Origin: Sternotherus odoratus
Lineage: Eukaryota > Chordata > Testudines > Kinosternidae
Length of the DNA stretch: 64,000 nt
Direction of reading: 5' to 3'
NCBI GenBank assembly: GCA_032164245.1
Contig: JAVMKO010000003.1
Location: 63,372,390 to 63,436,389, forward strand
The position numbers and the translations under genes were made by a program. The first letter of the stretch is position 1; each line of letters starts with the position of its first letter. Shown in pieces: positions 46,905 to 55,985 of the stretch. The notes under the pieces were generated by a model. That model did not search any database, had not been told where the DNA came from, and saw only the letters and a program-made list of their open reading frames with translations.

Positions 46905-48147
46905 TGGTGAATTGTAAAACTGTAGGGATTGAAGGGACCCGGAGAAGTCATCTAATCTAACCCACCCAATGTGGAGGCAGGACAGAGCATATTTAGACCA
47001 TCCCTGGATATGATTCTTAGCTCATGTACAAACACTCAGGCTAGGTCTCATATGAGCCAGCGAGCCAAAAATAGTGTAGTTGCAGAATCGTCTCCAGCAG
47101 CAGCATGGATTAGCTGCCCTGAGTACAAACCCGCCAAAACCCAATGATTACATAATGGGGGGTTGCTAGCCCTGCTACCTGTGCCCTGTCCATACTACCA
47201 CAACTAAACTACTATTTTTAGCGTACTTGCTCAGGTAAGAACTAGTGTGAGTATGTAATCTGTGAATCACACCCCTAATGTGTACTGTAGACATAGCTGC
47301 TGACACATTTATCTAATGTGGTGTTTAAAAAACCTCCAATGATGGGATTCCACAACCTCCTTGGAAGGCTATTCCCATGCTTAGCTGTCCTTATAGTTAG
47401 AATTTTTTTCCTACTATCTAACATAAATGTCCCTTGCGGCAGAGTAAGCCCATTACTTCTTCTCCTACCTTCAATGAACATTGATAATAGCCCTTAGCAT
47501 ACTTGAAAGCTGTTATCAGGCTCCCTCTCAGTCCTCCCTTTCCAATGTTAAACCATGGCCAGCTTTTTTTTAATCTTTCCTCATAGGTCAGGTTTCATAA
47601 ACCTATCATCATTTTTGTTGGTCTCTTCTGGGCTCTCTCCAATTTGTCCACATCTTTCTTAAAGTGTAGCACCCAAAACTGGTCACAGGACTCTAACTGA
47701 GGCCTCTCTAGTGCTGAGAAGAGCAGATCAATTACCTTCCATGTCTTATATACAACACTTCTGTTTATACCTCCCGGAATTACATTTGCCTTTTTCGCTA
47801 CTGCATCATATTGTTGGCTCATACTCAATTTGTGATCCAGTGAAACTCTCAGGTACTTTTCAGCAGTACTACTGCTTAGCCAGTTATTGCCCATTTTGTA
47901 GTTCTACATTTGTTTTTTTCCTACCTAGAGTGGAGTATTGGCACTTGTCTCTATTGGATTTCATCTGATTTCAGACCAGTTCTCCAATTTGTCAAGGTTG
48001 TGTTGAATTCTAATCCTGTCCTCCTAAGTGCTTGCAACTTTTCCTAGTTTGGTGCCATCCCCAAATTTTATAAGTATACTCTCCACACCATCATCCAACT
48101 CATTATTGAAAATATTTTCAAGAACCAAATGCAGGACCACACTCAAT
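46905..48147 (-). mobile_element. CR1 LINE 3' half, host of the retrovirus
   Basis: The minus strand encodes degraded CR1 ORF2: around 47894-47595 DHKLSMSQQYDAVAKKANVI, INRSVVYKTWKV and FKKDVDKLERAQKR; then at 47481-47275 a C-terminal block (GTFMLDSRKKILTIRTAKHG). The 3' tail lies near 46905-46990 (GGGATTGAAGGGACCC on the plus strand). Frames are open in parts only. A small MITE (47039-47297) sits inside it, and the endogenous retrovirus is inserted at 48148-48152. Confidence 0.85.
47039..47297. mobile_element. MITE (GGCTAGGTCTC / GACATAGC ends) nested in CR1
   Basis: The left GGCTAGGTCTCAT and right TACTGTAGACATAGC ends are imperfect inverted repeats of the reptile family also represented at 5635-5914. 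It interrupts the CR1 3' tail. It is non-coding. Confidence 0.45.
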
Positions 48148-48152
48148 ATATC
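48148..48152. repeat. Target-site duplication ATATC (left)
   Basis: ATATC precedes the left LTR and is repeated exactly at 55679-55683 after the right LTR. It defines the retroviral insertion. Confidence 0.88.
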
Positions 48153-48702
48153 TGTAGCGGGATGTTCGCTAGGCTATAGAGGGAGACCAGTAATAAAGTT
48201 CAAGGCGACCAATGAGGCTTAAAACAAAACGTGTTTATTCGGCCGAGGTGACAGTCGCCCAAAAGCGTGAAGAAACTGCCACACCAACCACGCCTAACTT
48301 ACAGTTTTTATAGTCTTGGTTAACTACGCAGTTTGTATATGTGTTACATGATTGGCTATCCTATATTGCTAGGCAGATTTAGACTACTCACGTGGAGTAG
48401 GCACGTGGTAGGAACAGCGTGATTGGACAGAATTCGCGCCCTTTTTGCAGGGTCATTGCTTGTGCACAGAACGTGCAATAGCAGCATATTACATTAATGA
48501 GGTAGTGATTGTATAAATGTGCAAAAACCAATTCTATTACTCATGATTATTTAAAACTTTTTCCATAACCTTATCGAAATAAACATTAACATTAAACAAT
48601 TTATAATAACTATCTATTATTTTCCTTAATGGAGATCTTATATTTTGATCTTTACATATCTGCATCAACATTTATCAACATTTGCTTTCTACAGCCCTCT
48701 CA
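48153..48702 (-). mobile_element. Endogenous retrovirus 3' LTR (550 bp)
   Basis: Plus-strand ends are TGTAGCGGGATG and CAGCCCTCTCA. In the viral orientation the LTR starts TGAGAGGG and ends GCTACA. It carries two CCAAT boxes (ATTGG near 48352 and 48423 on plus), a TATA box TATAAAA (48312-48306) and AATAAA (48239-48234), so U3-R-U5 can be laid out. It differs from 55129-55678 at only a few bases (for example near 48205, 48431 and 48495). Confidence 0.92.
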
Positions 48703-49067
48703 TTCCCTCCTTTTTCTTGTTGCTAGTTACTGCAAACTAGCAACACCTTAGACCTTATTTATTATTATTTTTTTTGAACACTAACATATTCTTTTTGGAT
48801 CAAAACAGATTACAGGATCTAAACTACTATCCGGACATACAGAATATATAAAACATCATGAAACTATTACTCTAAAACTAAGACCAAACAGGAGAACTTA
48901 TTATAAACAAAAATATCAGAAATAGTGTGCCGTATATACTAAACAAGCCCCCCCCCCCCTGAGAAATATCACAGTAACCTTTGGGGCATCTAAAAATATT
49001 AACAACAGGTGAATGAGATTCTTTAAGGTATACATTATAACAAATATTTATACAGTAGAGCAGGTTT
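48703..49067 (-). other. Retroviral region after pol; no env; polypurine tract
   Basis: Only about 365 bp lie between the pol stop codon and the 3' LTR, far too little for an envelope gene, and no envelope-like frame is present. The minus strand reads AAAAAGGAGGGAA (about 48715-48703) directly before the LTR, the polypurine tract. The rest is AT-rich with a C-run near 48950-48959. Confidence 0.8.
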
Positions 49068-52000
49068 TCAGAGTGGTGCTTGGTCACCTGACTCACAAGA
49101 GGTAGGTTGAATATCTTGCTGGATGGGTGGCTGGGCTGGTTTGCGGAAGACGATTTGCAGGGGGTTGGAGCTTTTCACGGAGACCTGCCAGTCGGGTGGA
49201 GGCGATGTGTGATCTGCTTTGACACGGGTATAATGGATCCATGGCTTAACACCAGCTAATTTAACAGCAGTGGGAGTGGTGAGGAGGACAGTATAGGGGC
49301 CCTTCCACTTAGGTCCCAAGGCGTTAGTCTTCCAATCCTTGAGCCATACAGAATCTCCTGGGGAAAAAGGGTGCAGAGCAGTGACAGGAAATGGGAACTT
49401 GAGCTCACTAACGTAGGTGGATAATTGATTCAACACATTGCTCAAGAGCTGAACTTCTCTGATAAGGTCTTGTTTTCCCAGAAGGTAAGTATCCTCTTTC
49501 AAGTGGCGGACCCCCAGCGGTGGTCGGCCAAACACCAGCTCATAGGGTGAGAGCTTTAAGGATCGTGTGGGAGTGCATCGAACTCTGAGTAATACCATGG
49601 GCAAGGCTACAATCCATGATAGGCCAGTCTCCTGACAAATTTTACCCAGGGCATCTTTTAGAGTCCTATTCATTCTTTCGACCTTTCCTGATGCTTGTGG
49701 ATGATATGCACAGTGGAGTTTCCAGGTGATGCCTAGGAGTATTGACAAAGAGCGGATGATTCTATGAACGAAAGCGGGACCATTATCACTACCAATGTGT
49801 AATGGGAGTCCACACCGAGGGATTACATCTCGAAGCAGGGCCTTAGTAACTTGCTCAGCCTTTTCATTAGTGGTGGGCCATGCCTCAACCCAGCCGGAAT
49901 ATGTGCAAACCGCTACAAGCAGGTACTTGAATTTCCCAGACTTTGGCATTTCAGTGAAGTCCACAACTAGTGATTCCATTGGACTATATCCCATATACTG
50001 GACTCCAGGTGGCCGAAGAGGCCCTACACGGGGATTATGCTTTGCACAGATTTGACAGCGTAGGGCAGCACGTCTGGTGAGTGAATGCAGACCATTTATG
50101 TATAGTTCACGGTCTAGGAGTTCAGTTAGGCTAGTACTACCTAAATGGGTCTGTTGATGTAATTCCTGGATCAATTCCCAAGCTACTGCTGCGGGCAGGA
50201 AGATTTTATTATTTGGCAAGATGTATAAACCTGACTGTTTTACTCCTTTCTCCTGTTCTGCCCAAAGTTGTTCTTGTGTAGTGTAGTGGACTTCAGCAGG
50301 AATCATGTCAGCCGCGTTGAGGTGCTGGATGTGAATAACTGGGGATTGTTGACGCGCTGCATTTTTTGCTTCTTCATCTGCCTGTCGGTTCCCCTTTGCG
50401 ACAGGATCCTCACCATGTTGGTGTCCCTTGCAGTGCATCACAGCAACTTGTTTGGGCATCCAAACAGCACCGAGAAGGGCCAGAATTTCATCTGCATGTT
50501 TTATTTTCTGTCCGTTTGAGGTTAGAAGTCCTCTTTCCCTGTATATAGCACCATGGGCATGAAGTGTTAGGAAGGCATATTTTGAGTCAGTGTAAACATT
50601 AACTTTTTGTCCTGTTGCTAGCTCAAGTGCTCGACGGAGGGCGACCAGTTCAGCCTTCTGGGCAGAAGTGCCAGGAGGAAGTGCCTTTGCTTCACAGACA
50701 GTGCCTTGATCATTGACTATGGCATACCCAGCCAGACGTTGGCCCTGATCAATGAAACTACTACCATCGGTAAAAAGGATGTAGTCAGGTTTGGCTAAAG
50801 GTGTATCCAGTAAGTCAGGTCGGCTAGAATAAACTTCTTCCATGACCTGAAGGCAGTCATGTTTCTCAGTAGGATTTTCTTCTACAGGCAGTAAAGTTGC
50901 AGGATTAAGGGTGGAACAGACAGAGATGATAACAGAAGGATTGTCTACTAGTGTACTTTCGTACTTGAGGAGTTTTGTGTTTGTCATCCAATGATGGCCC
51001 CTATGTTCCATTAGGGTGACCACAGCATGTGGGCACTTTAAGGAGATTGGTTGTCCTAGGGTGAGTTTACTTGCCTCTTCAGCAAGAAGGGCAGCTGCAG
51101 CTACAGCACGTAGACAGGGTGGCCATCCCTGTATTACAGTGTCTAGTTGCTTAGAGAAGTATGCTACTGGTCGCGGCCAGCTACCGATGGTCTGGGTTAA
51201 GACACCAACTGCAATACCTTTCCTTTCTCCTACATACAGTGTGAAAGGTTTGTCCAAATCGGGGAGGCCTAACGCAGGGGCTGTTATCAGGGCAGACTTG
51301 ATATCTTCAAACCCTTTTTGTTGTGTTTCTGTCCAAATAAAGGGATCTGCGGCCCCGCCTCTCGTGGCCTCATGAAGGGGTTTAGCTAATGTAGCATAGT
51401 TAGGGATCCAAAGACGGCAGAAGCCAGCAGCTCCTAGAAACTCGCGCACTTGGCGTCTGTTTGTAGGGGTAGGGATGGCACAGACTGCCTCTTTTCTCTC
51501 AATGTCCAGCATGCGGATTCCTTTTGTGAGTTTAAATCCTAGATATTTTACTTCCCTCTGTACTAACTGAGCCTTTTTCTTGGAAACCTTATAACCTTTG
51601 AGATAGAGATGTTTTAAAAGATTGGCAGTGGCCTCTATACATTCAGTGTAGGTACGAGTAGCCACTAGGAGGTCATCAGCATATTGGAGGATGTTCCAGC
51701 GGTTGCCTCCTTGTGTGAGAGGCACCAAGTCTTGGGCTAGGGCCTGTCCGAATAAGGAGGGTGAGTTACAGAATCCCTGTGGGAGACGAGCCCATGTCAT
51801 ATGAGTCTTTTGACCAGTATCAGGGTGTTCCCATTGAAAAGCGAAAATAGGTTGACTGATGGGTGCAAGCCGGAGACAGAAGAAAGCGTCTTTAAGATCT
51901 AACACTGAGAACCATTTGGCACTAGCCGGTACCAGACTGAGGAGGGTGTAGGGATTTGGTACTACTGGGTGTAATGGGATCACTCTTTTATTCACGGCCC

Positions 52001-52730
52001 GCAAGTCATGCACAGGTCGGAAACTTTTATCAGGCTTCTCCACAGGTAACAAGGGAGTATTCCAGGCTGACTGGCATTTGATGATGATACCAACGTCTGA
52101 TAATTTCTGTAAATGTTTGTGTATGCCAATTACTGCTTTTCGAGGTAGAGGATATTGGGGAATGGAGACAGGAGTTGCCATGGGTTTTAGATCAATGACT
52201 ATAGGAGGGATGTCAATTGCCAGTCCAGGTGGATTATCTTCTGCCCATACACCTGGGACATTAAAAGCTTGCCAATCTTGTCTGTTTTCTATGGAGGTGA
52301 AAAGTCGCCATTCTTCTTCTACGGGGAGTGCTAACATAAGACATTGAGTTGGGGATGGCTTTTCTCCTAATTGCATTTTCATGATTCCATCGCTATCAAA
52401 GGTAAGAGTGGCTCTGAGTTTTGATAACATATCTCTTCCAAGGAGGGGAATGGGACATTCAGGTACATAGAGAAGTTTATGGGTAACAATGTGGCTTCCT
52501 AATTTACATGCTCTCTCTTGTAGGAAGGGACAGGGTTTCATTTGTCCTGTTGCTCCAACGATAGTGGTCTGTTGTTGGCTCTCGGGGGCCACCTTAGTAT
52601 TGACCACGGACTTGGTAGCTCCTGTGTCAATTAGAAAGTCTATGAACTGGCCTCCCACATTCATACAGACCATCGGCTCCCCGGGGCCAGTTGTAAACAC
52701 TTCTGTCGGGATCCGAGGAACCGGTCTGGC
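49068..52730 (-). CDS. pol: Endogenous retrovirus pol (gammaretrovirus-like)
   Basis: Pol follows gag in the same frame after one amber codon, so it would be made by stop-codon readthrough as in gammaretroviruses. No ATG is needed; 10 codons separate the amber codon from the GTG at 52700. Numbered from that GTG: protease with D25-T-G-A; RT with D268 and the YADD box (340-343); RNase H (D645, E684, D705, D775); integrase with HHCC (H848, H852, C882, C885) and DDE triad D914, D972, E1008 (35 residues between the last two), ending in a GPY-like C-terminal region (WKGPY near 1132). All catalytic residues I can locate are present and there is no internal stop. It encodes replication enzymes of an old viral copy; activity is not shown. 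Confidence 0.93.
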   Translation of the reverse strand, partial: ARPVPRIPTEVFTTGPGEPMVCMNVGGQFIDFLIDTGATKSVVNTKVAPESQQQTTIVGATGQMKPCPFLQERACKLGSHIVTHKLLYVPECPIPLLGRDMLSKLRATLTFDSDGIMKMQLGEKPSPTQCLMLALPVEEEWRLFTSIENRQDWQAFNVPGVWAEDNPPGLAIDIPPIVIDLKPMATPVSIPQYPLPRKAVIGIHKHLQKLSDVGIIIKCQSAWNTPLLPVEKPDKSFRPVHDLRAVNKRVIPLHPVVPNPYTLLSLVPASAKWFSVLDLKDAFFCLRLAPISQPIFAFQWEHPDTGQKTHMTWARLPQGFCNSPSLFGQALAQDLVPLTQGGNRWNILQYADDLLVATRTYTECIEATANLLKHLYLKGYKVSKKKAQLVQREVKYLGFKLTKGIRMLDIERKEAVCAIPTPTNRRQVREFLGAAGFCRLWIPNYATLAKPLHEATRGGAADPFIWTETQQKGFEDIKSALITAPALGLPDLDKPFTLYVGERKGIAVGVLTQTIGSWPRPVAYFSKQLDTVIQGWPPCLRAVAAAALLAEEASKLTLGQPISLKCPHAVVTLMEHRGHHWMTNTKLLKYESTLVDNPSVIISVCSTLNPATLLPVEENPTEKHDCLQVMEEVYSSRPDLLDTPLAKPDYILFTDGSSFIDQGQRLAGYAIVNDQGTVCEAKALPPGTSAQKAELVALRRALELATGQKVNVYTDSKYAFLTLHAHGAIYRERGLLTSNGQKIKHADEILALLGAVWMPKQVAVMHCKGHQHGEDPVAKGNRQADEEAKNAARQQSPVIHIQHLNAADMIPAEVHYTTQEQLWAEQEKGVKQSGLYILPNNKIFLPAAVAWELIQELHQQTHLGSTSLTELLDRELYINGLHSLTRRAALRCQICAKHNPRVGPLRPPGVQYMGYSPMESLVVDFTEMPKSGKFKYLLVAVCTYSGWVEAWPTTNEKAEQVTKALLRDVIPRCGLPLHIGSDNGPAFVHRIIRSLSILLGITWKLHCAYHPQASGKVERMNRTLKDALGKICQETGLSWIVALPMVLLRVRCTPTRSLKLSPYELVFGRPPLGVRHLKEDTYLLGKQDLIREVQLLSNVLNQLSTYVSELKFPFPVTALHPFSPGDSVWLKDWKTNALGPKWKGPYTVLLTTPTAVKLAGVKPWIHYTRVKADHTSPPPDWQVSVKSSNPLQIVFRKPAQPPIQQDIQPTSCESGDQAPL

Positions 52731-52733
52731 CTA
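52731..52733 (-). other. In-frame amber codon between gag and pol
   Basis: Plus CTA is TAG on the minus strand, followed by G. The gag and pol frames are identical (the interval is a multiple of three). A single UAG between gag and pol is the gammaretroviral readthrough arrangement. A downstream pseudoknot is expected but I did not fold it. Confidence 0.85.
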
Positions 52734-54566
52734 ATCTTGGTTTCTCGTCCAGTCTTCTATCACAGCCATACCAAAGGTATCTTCATCAAGCGCTTGAGTA
52801 GTTGCTGCTTTTGGCCAGAAAGGCGCCCCATATTCCTTTCTATTTCCTCTATTATGTGGCCCTCCTCTGGGACCGCTCCTTCCTCTTCCTTTCTCACTTT
52901 CTGAGGTACTTTCACTTTCTTTGTTAGGACACTCATTTTTCCAGTGGCCAACCTGGAAGCAATGGGCACACTGGGTGAATCCCAGTCGACCTCTGCCTCG
53001 TCCTCTTCCTCCGCTGCGCTGGGCATTTCCTCTTCCTTTTCCATTGTAGTTGTCCTGGAAGACTGCGGCAACCAACTGGGCTCTCTTTTTCACCTTTTCT
53101 TCCGCTTTCCTTTCCTCTTCACCTTCTCGGGCGGCATACACTCGAGCAGCTACTTCGAGAACGCGCCCCATATTCATGTAGACCAGTCCCTGATCCTTCT
53201 GAAGCTTGCGCCTGATGTCTGGTGCACACTGGCTGATAAAACTGTTCTTCAAAGCTTGGGACCCTGGACTGTCTTCTGATTCATTGTCCATATCATATGG
53301 AGACCATTTACGATATCCTTCTCTCAATCTTTCTAAGAATGCCCCAGGTGTTTCTTCTCTGTCTTGTTGCAAATCGTGAATTTTCCGGAGGTTCACAACT
53401 CTAGGTGGTCCCTTTTTGAGAGCTCGAACAAGTAACCGGTGGTATAAATCAAGGGCAGTTTTGCTATCTGGTGTGTTAGGGTCCCATCCCAGATCTCTAA
53501 TTGTGGGAAATGTACTGTCCATAAAATCTAAGAGGCCATTAGGGTCTCTTGATCCATACTCCATACGGGCTTCTTCCCTCCCCCGGCTTAAGACTAGGGT
53601 TCGTTCTTCTGGGCTAAGCAACATTTGGAGAAGTTGGCTGATGTCCATCCAAGAGGGATAGTGAGTCCCAATAATTCCTTCGACTAGAGTGGCAATAGCT
53701 GTGGGATCGTTTGTCCACGGTGCCTTTGAAGCTTTCCAATTAAGAAGATCACTACTAGTGAAAGAAACATGCTGATACACTCCCTGGACCCGGTACTGGC
53801 CTGTAGGGTTATCTGCTGGAGGGGGAATTAATTGATTAACTACCCAGAGAGGGAACTGACGAACCGGAGAGGTATCGCGATCCCTACTACGAAGGGCATA
53901 GGAATGTTCCCTTGTAGTGTTTCTTTTCTCATCCTGATTAGAATCATGATCCTCGGGTTTTCTCTCAGGAGTTAGGAGTTGTTGAAGTTTTGCCACACTT
54001 TCTTCAAGTTGCTGCAAGCCTGACCGACCGGAGTCAGTTGGTGAATTTGAGGCGGACATGCCGGATACGCTTGGCGGCGGGGCTATTGGTGCTTGTGGTA
54101 TAGGTACAGGCTCGAGAGGGGCGGCCGGGACCACGGGTAGCAGCATGTAAGGGGGTGGGGCTTGTGGCTCATCGTCTGGGAGGCTTGTATATATGGGTTT
54201 CGATTCCTCCTTAGTTCCTTTGGGCCCTCTCCGTGGACGCGTACGAAGAACTAGGCATTTGGTGTATTTTTGTAACCAAGATGGATTTTCCTCTACTATA
54301 TCGAACCATGCAGATATATAAGGGTACTGATCGGGGTGTTGGTGTCCCGCGAAATTGAGGACATCTCTAATAATATCCATGTCCAAAGTTCCTATGGCCG
54401 GCCACGAGGGCTGGATTGGAAATGCCGGCCAGTCTCTCTCACAAAACTTTCTTAATAAACCGGCCTTACGACTGCCGGTGGAAATGTGCTTTTTGAATTC
54501 TCCAAAATGCTCTAACATGCAAGTTAGAGGTGTTTTGCAGTCCTCCTTGGATCCGCTTCCTCCCAT
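52731..54566 (-). CDS. gag: Endogenous retrovirus gag (gammaretrovirus-like)
   Basis: From the ATG at 54566 the product has 611 residues and begins MGGSGS, a typical N-myristoylation start, so I prefer it to the in-frame ATG 35 codons upstream (54671). Visible parts: matrix (1-about 110), a Pro-rich segment with the late-domain motif PPPY (137-140), a coiled, charged segment (about 180-215), capsid beginning near PLWVVNQL (240) with a major homology region at about 401-421 (T-P-G-A-F-L-E-R-L core), a basic Arg/Gly-rich stretch and a single CCHC zinc knuckle (C533, C536, H541, C546). One knuckle and PPPY fit gammaretroviruses. Gag assembles particles and packages RNA. The ORF is open to the amber codon. 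Confidence 0.9.
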   Translation of the reverse strand: MGGSGSKEDCKTPLTCMLEHFGEFKKHISTGSRKAGLLRKFCERDWPAFPIQPSWPAIGTLDMDIIRDVLNFAGHQHPDQYPYISAWFDIVEENPSWLQKYTKCLVLRTRPRRGPKGTKEESKPIYTSLPDDEPQAPPPYMLLPVVPAAPLEPVPIPQAPIAPPPSVSGMSASNSPTDSGRSGLQQLEESVAKLQQLLTPERKPEDHDSNQDEKRNTTREHSYALRSRDRDTSPVRQFPLWVVNQLIPPPADNPTGQYRVQGVYQHVSFTSSDLLNWKASKAPWTNDPTAIATLVEGIIGTHYPSWMDISQLLQMLLSPEERTLVLSRGREEARMEYGSRDPNGLLDFMDSTFPTIRDLGWDPNTPDSKTALDLYHRLLVRALKKGPPRVVNLRKIHDLQQDREETPGAFLERLREGYRKWSPYDMDNESEDSPGSQALKNSFISQCAPDIRRKLQKDQGLVYMNMGRVLEVAARVYAAREGEEERKAEEKVKKRAQLVAAVFQDNYNGKGRGNAQRSGGRGRGRGRLGFTQCAHCFQVGHWKNECPNKESESTSESEKGRGRSGPRGGPHNRGNRKEYGAPFWPKAATTQALDEDTFGMAVIEDWTRNQD

Positions 54567-55105
54567 TTTGCAGACTAGGTCTTGGGGCACCCTCACTAGC
54601 CTGACTTTACAGCTGTCTTTACTTTTCTTATTTACCTCTCCACCCAGATAGGACAGATAAAACAGACACAATAGGGAAGACGGGTTCCCAACCGACTATA
54701 GAGGACGGGGGAGTCGGTTGGTGGGAGGGTTGAGGTTAACTTTCAATCGCCACTAGCCTGAGTCACCGGACATTCCAACGGCTGACAACAGGAACCGTAA
54801 TGGCCATTCACTCAGTCACACACACAATCAGTCACTCCAACAAGAAGATCCCTCCCAGAGACCCTCTTATACTTGCCTCTCCGTAGACTGACTGGAGTTT
54901 CCCTCCCTTTCCCCACGGTTGTTTTCAAAGTCTCTTCGTTGGTGCAAAAAAAGGCAATCTGGACGGCGAACCGGCCCACGAGCGGCTACCGGTCAAAACG
55001 GGGCCCCTCTCGATGCACCGCTCCTGTGCTGGCCCCCGAAACAGACTTACCCCTGCAAGTCCCCAACGGACTTATCCCTGAACCTGCTCCTGATCGTCCC
55101 TCGAT
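54567..55105 (-). other. Retroviral leader
   Basis: About 540 bp between the primer site and gag, expected to hold the splice donor and packaging signal. An in-frame ATG at 54671 extends gag by 35 codons with a hydrophobic start (MCLFYLSYLGG), followed by a charged segment. I see no other coding content. Confidence 0.6.
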
Positions 55106-55123
55106 ATCCCGGACGAGCCCCCA
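55106..55123 (-). other. Primer binding site, tRNA-Pro
   Basis: The minus strand reads TGGGGGCTCGTCCGGGAT, five bases (TCTTC) after the 5' LTR. This is the classic proline-tRNA primer site shared with murine leukemia virus-type gammaretroviruses. Confidence 0.93.
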
Positions 55124-55128
55124 GAAGA

Positions 55129-55678
55129 TGTAGCGGGATGTTCGCTAGGCTATAGAGGGAGACCAGTAATAAAGTTCAAGGAGACCAATGAGGCTTAAAA
55201 CAAAACGTGTTTATTCGGCCGAGGTGACAGTCGCCCAAAAGCGTGAAGAAACTGCCACACCAACCACGCCTAACTTACAGTTTTTATAGTCTTGGTTAAC
55301 TACGCAGTTTGTATATGTGTTACATGATTGGCTATCCTATATTGCTAGGCAGATTTAGACTACTCACGTGGAGTAGGCACGTGGTAGGAACAGCGTGATT
55401 GGACAGAATTTGTGCCCTTTTTGCAGGGTCATTGCTTGTGCACAGAACGTGCAATAGCAGCATATTACTTTATTGAGGTAGTGATTGTATAAATATGCAA
55501 AAACCAATTCTATTACTCATGATTATTTAAAACTTTTTCCATAACCTTATCGAAATAAACATTAACATTAAACAATTTATAATAACTATCTATTATTTTC
55601 CTTAATGGAGATCTTATATTTTGATCTTTACATATCTGCATCAACATTTATCAACATTTGCTTTCTACAGCCCTCTCA
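55129..55678 (-). mobile_element. Endogenous retrovirus 5' LTR (550 bp)
   Basis: Ends as in the other LTR (TGTAGCGGGATG ... CAGCCCTCTCA). TATA box TATAAAA at 55288-55282 and AATAAA at 55215-55210 on the minus strand. It lies upstream of gag, so it acts as the 5' LTR. It is the same length as its partner with very few differences, which implies recent integration. It is followed by the ATATC duplication at 55679-55683. Confidence 0.92.
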
Positions 55679-55683
55679 ATATC

Positions 55684-55855
55684 CTCCTAGTTTCCTTTCT
55701 CTCCAAGGAAGCAGCATCCTTTCCTGGATTACCCATTGCCATTAAATTATCTTTATTTATTTGATTGTTAAACATATACCTTTTAATAGATGATCTGTGC
55801 TTTTTTTTAAAAAAAAAATTCCTTACCCTTCTTCCTACTTGGAGTTGTATATGTT
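55684..55855. other. Non-coding spacer
   Basis: Nothing is recognised apart from a few bases that may continue the interrupted CR1. Confidence 0.4.
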
Positions 55856-55985
55856 AGACTGACAAACATATTGGAGCATAAGCTTTCATGGGCGTATCTG
55901 ATGAAGTGGGTATTCACCCACAAAAGCTTATGCTCCAATACGTCTGTTAGTCTATAAGGTGCCAAAGGACTCTTTGTCGCTTTTG
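55856..55985 (+). repeat. Palindromic hammerhead-type repeat
   Basis: ATTGGAGCATAAGCTTTCAT (about 55871-55890) is matched by the inverted CAAAAGCTTATGCTCCAAT (about 55921-55939). Between them lie CTGATGA and the stem GTGGG-TATTCA-CCCAC. The geometry is that of a hammerhead with a long stem III, but the GAAA box is AAAA. The tail TTAGTCTATAAGGTGCCAAAGG follows, as in the Penelope-like copy at 22140. Confidence 0.6.

Noticed and set aside
48703..49067. Search for a truncated env
   Set aside because: The interval is too short, AT-rich and has no envelope-like frame or hydrophobic segment in the viral orientation.
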